Shown: piece by piece, positions 55,031-64,000 of the stretch
Position numbering within the stretch: the first letter of the stretch is position 1
How the letters are laid out: each line of letters begins with the position of its first letter
DNA from: Paralithodes platypus
Taxonomy: Eukaryota; Arthropoda; Malacostraca; Decapoda; Lithodidae
Direction of reading: 5' to 3'
Length of the DNA: 64,000 bases
Assembly: GCA_032716605.1 (NCBI GenBank)
Contig: CM064512.1
Location: 28,148,640 to 28,212,639, forward strand
The notes under the pieces: model-generated
Told to the model about the DNA's origin: nothing
Databases searched by the model: none
What the model saw: only the letters and a program-made list of their open reading frames with translations
Made by a program: the position numbers and the translations under genes

Positions 55031-56517
55031 CAGTCAAGCTGCGGGGGAGGATAATTGGGATTGTCATGTTTCCGCGGATCAGTGGGCGGGGAATTCTAGA
55101 CAAGTGGCTCACGAGTTGATATTGCACCTGCCTGAGCAACAGCGTGTAGCTGTGCAGCACTCGTTTGATTCAAACCCAGCTGTTTTCGCGGAGCATCCTG
55201 GCCTCACTACTCAAGCGGTGCACGATGTCGATGTTGGGGACCACCCGCCCTTTAAATCAGTGCCATACTGTGTTCCCCCTATTAAATTACCAGCACTTAG
55301 GGAAGAGCTGGATTATATGCTGAAACGTGGGCTGATTTCTGAGGGTGCAGTAAGGTGGACTTCCCCAGTCACACTGCAGCCCAAACCAGATGGCAAGGTG
55401 CGGTTTTGTATAGATTTCCGCAGGTTGAATGGTTTAACCCCCACAAAATGCCTACCCTCTCCCTCGCGTGGACGACAGTGTGGATAAGATAGGAAAAGCA
55501 GCCAAGTTCCTCACTAAAATAGACCTTGTTAAGGGTTATTGGCAAGTGCCCTTGTCTGAGCGAGCGCGAGAGGTGTGTGGGTTTGTGGTGGACGGTGCCA
55601 CATATCGTTGCCATGTTATGCCATACGGGCTGAAAAATGCCCCTGCAACGTTTCAGAAATTAATGAACGACATTGTAGCCGACATTCCCAACTGTACGGT
55701 GTACCTAGATGATGTCACAATATACGACGAGGATTTTAACAGTCACTGTGCTCACATCGGACAGCTTTTTAATAAACTGAATGAAGCAGGTTTGGTGGTA
55801 AACCTGGGTAAGTGCGATTTTGTCAAAGCCACAGTTTTGTACCTGGGGTTCGAGGTGGGGATGGGTCAGGTGTGCCCTCCACAGACAAAGATCAAAGCCA
55901 TCGATCAGTTTCCCCAGCCTACGACTAAGAAACAAATCATGCGGTTTCTAGGTATGATAGGCTATTATCGTCGCTTCATCAAAGGCTATTCGACTGTACT
56001 TGCACCTTTAACTGACTTATTATCTAAGGACAAGAAGTTCCGGTGGTCTCCTGAGTGTGCAGAGGCGTTTTCCTTGGTGAAACACCTGTTATGTACCCAC
56101 CCAATACTCAGGGCCCCAGACTTCAGCAGACCTTTTCAGCTGGCGACTGATGCCAGTGGCGTAGGGGCTGGGGCTGTCTTGTTACAGACAGATGATGAAG
56201 GTATCGAACATCCAGTGAGTTTTTACAGTAAAAAATTCAATAGTGCACAAAGGAATTACTCTGTAATTGAAAAAGAACTCCTGGCGATAGTGCTGGCGCT
56301 CAGGCACTTCGATGTATATGTTCCTGCTTTCGGACCAGTCGTAGTGGTTTATACCGATCATCACCCTCTGAAATTCTTGAATCAGTTTCATAACCGGAAT
56401 ATGAGACTGACCAGGTGGTCACTCATGCTTCGGAAGTATAATCTGGACATATGCCATATTGCCGGTTCTGATAACGTGATAGCGGATTGTCTATCAAGGG
56501 TGGATGATGTTGGTTAG
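55031..56517 (+). pseudogene. Reverse transcriptase-RNase H of the Gmr1-like element
   Basis: RT fingers with ALREELDYMLKRGLI and VRFCIDFRRLN (about 55400), a one-base shift near 55455-55470, then LTKIDLVKGYWQVPL (about 55515), MPYGLKNAPATFQ (about 55620), catalytic YLDD (55702-55713) and the FLGMIGYYRRFIKGY connection block (about 55950). RNase H: ATDASGVGAGAVL (about 56145), SVIEKELLAIVLALRHF and VYTDHHPLKFL. Ends at TAG 56515-56517, with no integrase downstream. Confidence 0.9.
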
Positions 56518-56841
56518 ACTGCCACAGGATTGAGGGTTGAGTGTGGAGGAAAATAGGCTGTCACTGTAGTTCAGCCGAAAAAACAAATTAAAAAAAAGCT
56601 AAAACCTTATAAAAACTCTTTATTTTTATAACGTGTAGAATTTTGTATAAGATGTTGTAGCAGTATCTAAGTTGAATGTTTTCGCTTATTGTCGCTGAGT
56701 TAGTTGAACTTGCTCGGTGGAGCGCAACAGTCTTTATTTTTTTTATATATAGTGCCTTGTGTCGCAACAGTGTGTGGTACTATGAGAAGCTTTCTGTTAG
56801 ATATGAAGAACTTAGTCAAGGGTCTTATATCTTGGGGGAGG
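56518..56841 (+). other. 3' untranslated part and polypurine tract of Gmr1-like element
   Basis: Non-coding, A-rich at first (about 56575-56620). The last bases cttgggggagg (56831-56841) are the polypurine tract adjoining the 3' LTR. Confidence 0.75.
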
Positions 56842-58733
56842 TGTGACGCTTCTGCATAGTAGCCACGTGCGGGCATGCGCGCGCGTCGGCTGCCCAGCCG
56901 TTTAGAAACCGGCTGGTGGCAGCCGGCCGGCCGGCTTTTCCTTAGTATATATCCTACGACAACGTAACTAATGTCTGGGATATTCTTATGTTGTTTCACA
57001 GCTTGTAGCTGCCCTTATTCTTAACCAACGCATCTTAGTATATTTTATTCTCGATAGTTTATTGTTTCATTATAATATATAAGATGTAAGTCTAGTGAGG
57101 GCGGGAGGAGACGAGCGGGAGAGAGAGACCGGCTTGGGACGTTGCTTCGCTTGCCAGCTTGGGACGAGCCTGAAGAGTTGCCATATGCATTTGATTGCAA
57201 CGTTAGGGTTAGTTTCGACTCACGCACGGGGTAGAGGATTTTGACCCGGCAACTGTGTTGAGTGTTGCCAAGCATGGGATGTATTCTGCATGCCTAGGGC
57301 GGGGTCCAGACAGATTCAAGACTCAGAGCTCACCTCACTGTCGTACCCTTCGGACCCCCTTGATATCTATCCCTCTCAACCCCACTTAGAAACTTTCTCT
57401 CTTACTTTGTATACCTTCATTCCACTACTTCACCAATCTATTTAATTATCCCATCCCCTTGATAGACCTTATATCTATTATTGTATTAACGACGAGCTCT
57501 CAGATAACTAGATAGGATTTTGGGCCTTATGCAGAGATGTAATTGTTAATGAGACCTAGGAAGCTTTTTTGTTGTCTCATATTTGGTGGTTTCATGCTTG
57601 CTAGTGTGTTCTTGTGTCAGGTTAACAGGGGCTAGACCGGAGGGGAGGCTTTTTGCGATCCTTTAAGTAAAGTCTGCTGGTGCGAGTCCTGTGGACCCGC
57701 ACGACTTTACTAGGATACCCGTGGGAGTCTGGGGGCATTTTCTTGTCTGTGTCCCTGTGTGTCTAGTGTTGTGTTGTGTGAGGGCCCTTGCCTAGTCCAC
57801 TCAGCACTGCGCTAGCACGTCTTGCTTTTGTTTTAGGGTCGCCAGGAGAGAGTCAGATACTTGCGATCTGAGTCTCTCAAGAGAGCACCCTTTCAATTAG
57901 AGTAATTTGGCGCACAGACCTGGGAACGTCCCTAGGCTAAAGCAGGTGGCTCAGCCCGGGTATCCGAAGCCTATATCCTTCCGGCTAGACCTCTGCTGCC
58001 TGGCAGATTAACAGCTAGGGGTTTATTATTTATGTATGCTTGTTATTGTGCCACAGTTTACCGTTTTTTGAGCATTGTGAGTCAGGGTGTGGCTTAGAGA
58101 CTCTGTCCGAGCAGGCTTGCCCGACTAAGAGTGAGAAGCACACCTGTATGTGGTTATGTTGCGAGTTGCTGCCTTTATTTAATTATACCTATGCCATTAT
58201 ACACTGTAGGTCCTATCACTAGTATTTATTCCTGCTTATGAGTTAAGAGTTCTCTAAATCCGTAACGTACTTTCTTTGCTAAGCATCAGATCCTACAGTA
58301 GCCGCATGCAGTTTAGAGACCCGCATCTTGTCTACCTGTACGATGTTTTGAGGACTGTTTGCTTTCACCTTCTTTCACGCAGGGGTGATTAGTTGTATTA
58401 ATTAACGTAACGTTAAATGTACTTTCTTCTAGTTTGTTATTAAATTGTTTCTGCAATTTATTCCGTTATCTATCTTTTCCTTGAAGCTTTAAGTCAACTT
58501 AATTGTGTGATCTTTTATATAGCCTGCTTGACTATCAGCAGTCTATAGTGCGTGCACCCTGTAACCGAGTCATAGGATACCTCGTTGTCCAGGCAGGTCT
58601 CTTGACGGTTTAGGGTGGTTTGTTGCCTGGGTTTATAGATAAGGGTTGGATCTAGCATTTTCCGTTGTTGCTTGTTGCCGCATACCTAGTCCAATAGAAA
58701 GAGCCCAGTGTTTATATATCCTAGGACGTAACA
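56842..58733 (+). repeat. 3' LTR of Gmr1-like element
   Basis: Begins TGTGACGCTTC and ends GGACGTAACA, 1892 bp. Near-identical to 49319-51216; differences include a shorter GA tract and scattered single bases. Confidence 0.93.
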
Positions 58734-58761
58734 CAATGCGGATAAATGTAAAGTACTACAT
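58734..58761 (+). pseudogene. LINE-A copy 2, middle fragment
   Basis: caatgcggataaatgtaaag and the following bases continue copy 2 exactly from 49318, compared with 39578-39605 of copy 1. Twenty-eight bases later LINE-B begins. Confidence 0.9.
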
Positions 58762-59024
58762 TACGATAGGGCAGACTGGGAGGGTCTTCAAGGTTTCTTT
58801 ATTGATATTCCCTGGACCTCTTTCTTTTCTAATGATGCACACTCCACCTTGAGCCACATACAAGATTTTGTAAAAATTGGAATGGAAACTTTTATTCCTC
58901 ATCAAAAGTACAGTAAAAGATCTAATTCACCTAAATGGTTTGACCATAATTGTGCTAGAGTAACTGAACAAAAAGCAATAGCCTACAATGCATACACAAG
59001 ATCAAAAACACATGAAGCCTTTAA

Positions 59025-59636
59025 CCCAGCAAGCGCGATAGGCCTCACGGAAGGCTTCCTATAGGGAACGCGATAGGCCTCACGGAAGCAAGACCATAAA
59101 AAAAGCCTTCCAAAAAAAAAAAGGGGCTATCAAAACAAAGGATTTTGTCTCTAGGTGAGATAATTCCCCTCTAGTACTCATCCATGTGTTTCTCACCCCT
59201 CCCCCTCCCCCCCCTCCTCAATTATCACCTATTTATCCTCTTATTAACATCATTTATCGGTTATTTTTCTCTCCCGCGATAATGTAGCACAAGTGGGTTG
59301 CATAAAAGATCGTTATGCAACACCCAGACACCGGCACACACCGCCCCGCTCGTCTCAGTTGACTCCCAGACAGCGAGAGGGGAGGGCTGCCTGTGGCTCT
59401 CTCTCGCCTAAGATTATGACCGGGTGGCCAATATCTTCGTTTTTCACCACCCAAATGCTTTTCCCACTTATTTTAGCACTCTTGAAGGTTCATATATACA
59501 TCATATATGTAAAATAAAAGCATACCGAAAACAAATAATGCTTTATATTGTAAATATAACGAATTCTGTCAGAATCCAGGGCTAGAAATGCACAAATAAC
59601 TACCCTAGCACCTAGGTCTATATCGCGCTTGTCAGG
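59025..59636. mobile_element. piggyBac-like MITE inside LINE-B
   Basis: TTAA at 59021-59024 and 59637-59640. Ends CCCAGCAAGCGCGATA and TATCGCGCTTGTCAGG are imperfect inverted repeats. Deleting the element and one TTAA restores the LINE-B reading frame across the junction. Internal sequence (about 59160-59290) shares the cctcctcaattatcacctat block, in reverse, with the MITE cluster at 33196-35118. Non-coding. Confidence 0.88.
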
Positions 59637-59639
59637 TTA

Positions 59640-61510
59640 ATTACTTTAGAAACATCAGAAATCATGCCAAAACTGTATTAAACCTAACTAAATCAAACTT
59701 TCTCCATAAGCAGGCAAATAAACTTCTAAATAATCCAAATGATAACAAAATATTTTGGTCTACTCTTAACTCATTCAAATCCAACTTCACTACTGCTTCA
59801 TCCATTCCACCATTAAAATCTCCGACTGGCAATCTTGTAAGTGACCCACGAGGTAAAGCTAACCTTCTTGCAGATATTTTCTCCACCAACTCAACCTTAG
59901 ATGAAATAAATCAAGATGTCCCTGTACTTAATTTTAATTCACCTGAAATTCCCTCACTTAAGATCCACACCAGACATGTCAAAACTATTTTGCAGAATCT
60001 CTCAGTAGATAAGGCTCCTGGTCCAGATGAAATTCCTCCAATAGTACTTAAGAATTGCTCCTTGGTGCTCGCTCCTGTATTGGCAAAATTTGTCCGTCTG
60101 TGTACTCATACCTCATGCTTCCCAGTACCCTGGAAAGAAGCAAACATCCATCCAGTTCCTAAAAAAGGTGCCTCTTCAGATCCATCAAACTACAGACCAA
60201 TAGCTATAACTTCCACTCTTGGCAAAGTTTTTGAAATTATATTAAATAATCACATAATTAAGCATCTGGAGAATAATAAATTAATCAGTGATAGGCAATA
60301 TGGTTTTAGACGATGTCGATCAACTGCAGACATTCTTTGCCTTCTTACGCATCAAATCAACCAAGCTACAGACCAACATGGTGAAACACATACAATAGCA
60401 CTGGATATATCAAAGGCATTTGATAGAGTCTGGCATCAATCCTTATTGTCGAAGATGTCACACTACGGCCTTGCATCATTAGTTCCACTAATTTCTTCTT
60501 ATCTTCATAACAGAAAAATACGTGTAATGGTAGATGGCCTTTATTCTCAATTTCACTCAATAAATGCTGGTGTTCCCCAGGGATCAGTTTTGGCCCCAAC
60601 TCTGTTCCTCATTCATATCAATGATCTCATATCTACCACTCATAATCCAATACATTCCTACGCAGATGACTCAACACTCCACAGTTCCTTCACATTTACC
60701 AATTCTTTCACCCAACCCGATCTTATAAATTCAAAAATAAACACTGCAATTTCTCTGAACCAGGACCTTTCTAGAATTAATGAATGGGGACAAGAGAATC
60801 TAGTTTCCTTTAATGCACAGAAAACCAAGTACATTCAATTTTCTAACCGACAGAATCTCACTGACTCCCATATATTTTTTAATGATGTAAATATTCCCAC
60901 TTCCCCTAGTATTGACATTCTCGGTGTAACATTAACTACTAACTTGAGCTGGACACATTATGTTAGAAGCATTGCTAAGAATGCCTCTAAAAAACTGGGA
61001 CTCCTGTACAGAGTTCGAGAATTCTTCACTGACGAGCAGTTGGCCGTAATATATAAAAGTCATGTGCGCTCTCAGATGGATTACTGTTCACCTCTGTGGG
61101 GTGGAAGTGGAGTGGTTGCATTGAGGCAATTGGACAAAATTCAAAATAAAGCTATTAGATTAATCAATAACCCTGCAATCACACAGGACCTTCCTACGTT
61201 ATCCATACGAAGAAACGTTGCATCCCTTGCATTATTCTACAGATATTTTCACAGCAATTGTTCCGAGGAACTTGCTTCAATTGTGCCGCCTCTCCACATC
61301 TTTCCCCGTAGAACTAGGGCAGCTGAGAGCGCCCATGAATTTACACTTTCTCCTCCACAATGCAGAACTTCTGCTTATCAGAATTCATTTATCCCCAGAG
61401 CTACTACTCTTTGGAATTCACTTCCCTCGAATTGCTTTCCACAAACTTACAATCAACAAATGTTTAAATCCAGTTGTTACAAACATTTTATGAATGGAGG
61501 ATGCCTTTAG
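59640..61510 (+). CDS. LINE-B reverse transcriptase, main open part
   Basis: Open from the MITE junction to TAG 61508-61510 (first Met of the long uninterrupted stretch at 59990). RT motifs: VDKAPGPDEIPP, SNYRPIAITS (about 60190), YGFRRCRST, ALDISKAFDRVWH (about 60400), AGVPQGSVLAPTLF (about 60565) and catalytic SYADDSTLH (about 60655). C-terminal SHVRSQMDYCSPLW and LPTLSIRRNVASLALFYRY. It would copy LINE RNA at the target site, but this copy lacks the endonuclease N-terminus. Confidence 0.88.
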
Positions 61511-61562
61511 GCACATGGACCTTTTTGTTTTATCTGTGTTTTTCCTTCCTCCGTTCATTGTC

Positions 61563-61598
<36 letters not shown>

Positions 61599-61601
<3 letters not shown>

Positions 61602-62519
61602 GGATACCTAAATGAGAAAGCATACTATTCGATGAATGGCACTCAGCTTAAGAATGTAAACAGAGATACCGATCTGGGAGTAACAATATCGAGTAACCTA
61701 AAACCGAGTCAACAATGTTCAGAAGTTGTTAAGAAGGCAAACAAAATAATTGGCTTTATAGGCAGGTCATTTGAGCATAAATCCAAAGAAGTTATCCTAA
61801 CCCTTTACAATTCCTTAGTCCGCCCTCTTCTGGAATACTGCGTTCAATCCTGGTGCCCTTATTACCAAAAAGATATCAACAAGCTAGAACGAGTTCAACG
61901 TAGAGTTACCAAAATGATACCTAGCCTAAAGAACAAACCATACGAAGAGCAGCGTCTTAGAGAATTAAATCTATTTCCTTTAACCCAGCGCAGATTAAGA
62001 GGTGACTTAATTCAAGTGTTCAAAATCATCAAAGGCATCGACAATATGAACTGTAGTAAGTACTTCACTATCGACCAATATAATTACACACGGGGAAACG
62101 GTTGCAAAATTATTGGTAAATCTTTTAACTCGCACGAATCTAAGAATTTCTTCTTCAATCGAGTTGTCAACTTGTGGAATGGGGTTCCCCGAAACGTTAT
62201 AGACTGCATCACCGTTGATTAATTTAAACTCCGCCTAGACAAATATCTTGCATCAAACGCGCGACTGACTGCGTCTGTAAATGAATAACTTTATTTTATC
62301 CCCCCCTCAGTTACTAACCCATCTGTCCTCTACTAACTTCCTAATCCTGCCACGGACATTAGTTCCAGGGCAGTAATTCCCTTTCCAATGTTCCCTTACC
62401 CACTCTAAACCACTGTTTGGACACTTGATCCTCGGTGTTTTGGAGGACAAGCAACCTAGAAGGGTCACTAGATCTATTGTTGCTTGATTTCCTTTGTACT
62501 CCTTTGTACTCCTTTGTAC
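61599..62519 (+). pseudogene. LINE-A copy 2, 3' segment
   Basis: Resumes at aggatacctaaatgagaaag, matching copy 1 from about 39608. It continues through the RT C-terminus (YCVQSWCPYY, RRLRGDLIQ), with a 3-base insertion near 61950 and a TCA-to-TAA stop at 62220-62222, to the same 3' UTR and ctttgtactc-type end. Confidence 0.9.
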
Positions 62520-63667
62520 ACATTGGCCCTCTCTTGGCCAAAACTCACTACTTATCCTCCTTGGCACCAATGGGGAAATAAAGACCAATATTGTTTCTGA
62601 CCTCCAACACCAGTCATCCTGAATACAAGAAGAGCCGAGAGCAGCTACAGCTCAGATTCACCAACAGTATCCTGACACCTGCCGACACATCAATAGCTTA
62701 CACACAATTAGCCAAGCGAGATACGGGACTGTAACCAGGTGGTCAATAGAAGTGAACGGATGGATCAGATGTATTGGCCAGCCTTGAAGTGGTAGAGAAA
62801 AAGGAATAAACCCCCCAATACTTCATTAAAGGACCCTTAAGGGCCTGAACAGACTTAAGAGAGGAAGAGAAAACGCTAGACAGAGGCCTTGTGTTCCAAC
62901 AATAAATATATGTGTCCTTATTGGGCAACCAAAGATAAACATTGTTAGATACTTGATGTAATAAAAAGATGATGTGTTGAGAGATAGGTTTTAATTGTTA
63001 GTAAGGCACTTGCCATTCTAGGATAGTTAAATTTGAAGTGTGAAAACCGGGGAGTTTTCAGGATAAATATTTCACTAAGTTTATATAACTGAGATAAAAG
63101 GGGTGCCTAAACCCAGTTCTCCGGGAGTCTAAGAGTAAAAGGTTAATTCAGTAATGAAGTTCACAAATCAAGGGGAATAGAAAGGTAGCATATATGTGTG
63201 TGGGGGGGGGGGGGGGGAATCTTTAATTCAGAGGAAGCTAGACCAGAGTTGAGTTATTGCTATAAACGAAAAGTACATAGCATTAGCTTAAACCTCCACT
63301 ACCAGTACATAAATCTTGGGTAGTTGAACGTACCAGTTGTACCATAAGCCATACGACCAAAGTATAAACTTTCCCCATATCTATTATACATGCATGAGAG
63401 GGAAAGGTGCAGGGTAACTCTTCTGAAATGAAGTATTCGTAAAAGGAATGACAAAGTTTTATCCGGACCATCACAGGGGGATTTGTATTTGGACAGAGAG
63501 TTGCTAATAAGAGAGAGAGAGATATGTGTATGTGTGTGTTTATTATCCCACCCACCATTACCACGGACCTCAGGTTTGTCATAGAACATAGTTGGCATAA
63601 AGAACCCTACAGAACAAGATAATGTCTACTGGGACATGCATAATTAGTTAGGGGGAATGGTTGAATT
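62520..63667. other. Unassigned sequence
   Basis: Has a G14 run (63203-63217) and a short GA tract (63511-63522). No frame with a recognisable domain, no RNA gene and no repeat family seen elsewhere in the window. Confidence 0.4.
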
Positions 63668-63985
63668 TTCTGGGCCCCCTTCTCCTTCATGTTTAGACCC
63701 TTTAGTTGTTAGATTTTAAGACCTGCATTCCATTAGATTGGTGATTTTAAAACCATTCTCCCCATTTCGTTGCCAATATTTAGACCTTTCGTGGTATTTC
63801 AGACTCAATTATTTCCTGGCGAGCAACAGCAAGCCTGTAATTTAGGATGAACCGGCGTTCGGCCGAAACATATTTCTGCCGAAAAATGTAAAATGTACCT
63901 AATAAGGTGATCTTTAGGATGCTTTATTAAGCTTGGTGGAGGTCTAAGGAGGAAACTAAACAAATAATACATAGATAATTAATTC
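63668..63985 (+). repeat. Dispersed repeat R1, copy 5
   Basis: gggcccccttctccttcatg at its start, aaccggcgttcggccgaaac near 63850, and ggaggaaactaaac near 63950, then an A/T-rich tail. Same orientation as copies 1 and 2. Confidence 0.7.
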
Positions 63986-64000
63986 GACCAATAAATAAGT

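Larger units (their letters stand above)
49319..58733 (+). mobile_element. Gmr1-like Gypsy LTR retrotransposon, complete
   Basis: 9.4 kb. LTRs 49319-51216 and 56842-58733; target duplication CAAT on both sides (49315-49318, 58734-58737); primer binding site at 51219 and polypurine tract before 56842. Gene order is gag-protease-integrase-RT-RNase H, that is, integrase ahead of RT. In most Ty3/Gypsy elements integrase comes last; the reversed order is known from the Gmr1-like clade. The LTRs differ by only a small number of substitutions and short indels by eye, so it is a young insertion. pol has three one-base frameshifts. Confidence 0.93.
58762..61598 (+). mobile_element. LINE-B (jockey-like), 5'-truncated, with poly(A)
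   Basis: Inserted in LINE-A copy 2. Starts inside the protein, downstream of the endonuclease, and ends in about 33 A (61566-61598). Its RT frame is otherwise well preserved. A MITE interrupts it at 59025-59636. The fragment in the Polinton (21566-22115) is a close relative. Clade is uncertain; the RT is of the jockey/CR1 type rather than RTE. Confidence 0.88.

Overview
This window is animal nuclear DNA, most likely from an arthropod and probably a decapod crustacean. That is an inference from (CCTAA/TTAGG)n arrays, (AACCT)-type microsatellites and the mixture of Polinton, CR1, RTE, Gmr1-like Gypsy and piggyBac MITE sequences. I found no convincing single-copy host gene. Almost everything recognisable is mobile, much of it nested.

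Layout: 1-2947 is the 5' part of a Gypsy retrotransposon on the minus strand (decayed gag-protease, then its LTR), cut by the left edge. 3784-4945 is a related solo LTR in the opposite orientation inside a TA repeat. 5930-23407 is a 17.5 kb Polinton/Maverick with ~1.1 kb terminal inverted repeats and a 5-bp flanking direct repeat (agact). Its plus-strand half carries a spliced Pro/Ser-rich gene with duplicated exons and a protein-primed type DNA polymerase B. Its minus-strand half carries, in transcription order, ATPase, integrase, a basic orphan protein, a macro-domain protein, minor capsid (penton-like), a small pX/pVI-like protein, major capsid and adenain-type protease. Capsid and protease reading frames are intact. 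Polymerase, integrase, ATPase start and macro-domain gene carry frameshifts or stops. Two 5'-truncated LINE pieces are inserted in it.

23413-31500 is AT-rich with MITEs, foldback elements, a palindrome resembling Penelope-type termini, copies of a dispersed ~280 bp repeat and decayed LINE pieces. 31550-40640 is an RTE-type LINE split by a TTAA-bounded 1.9 kb block of piggyBac-like MITEs and by a nearly complete CR1-type LINE. 40640-47690 holds SINE-like and simple repeats, a promoter-like CCAAT/TATA block and a 5S-rRNA-derived SINE.

47695-62519 is a nested stack: a second CR1 copy is interrupted by a 9.4 kb Gypsy element (1.9 kb LTRs, CAAT target duplication, gene order gag-PR-IN-RT-RH as in Gmr1-like elements) and again by a second LINE. 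That second LINE is itself interrupted by a TTAA-flanked MITE. The rest, to 64000, is unassigned apart from one more copy of the dispersed repeat.

The most unusual item is the macro-domain (ADP-ribose-binding type) gene inside the Polinton morphogenesis cluster. The most instructive is how cleanly each nested insertion can be read against intact copies.
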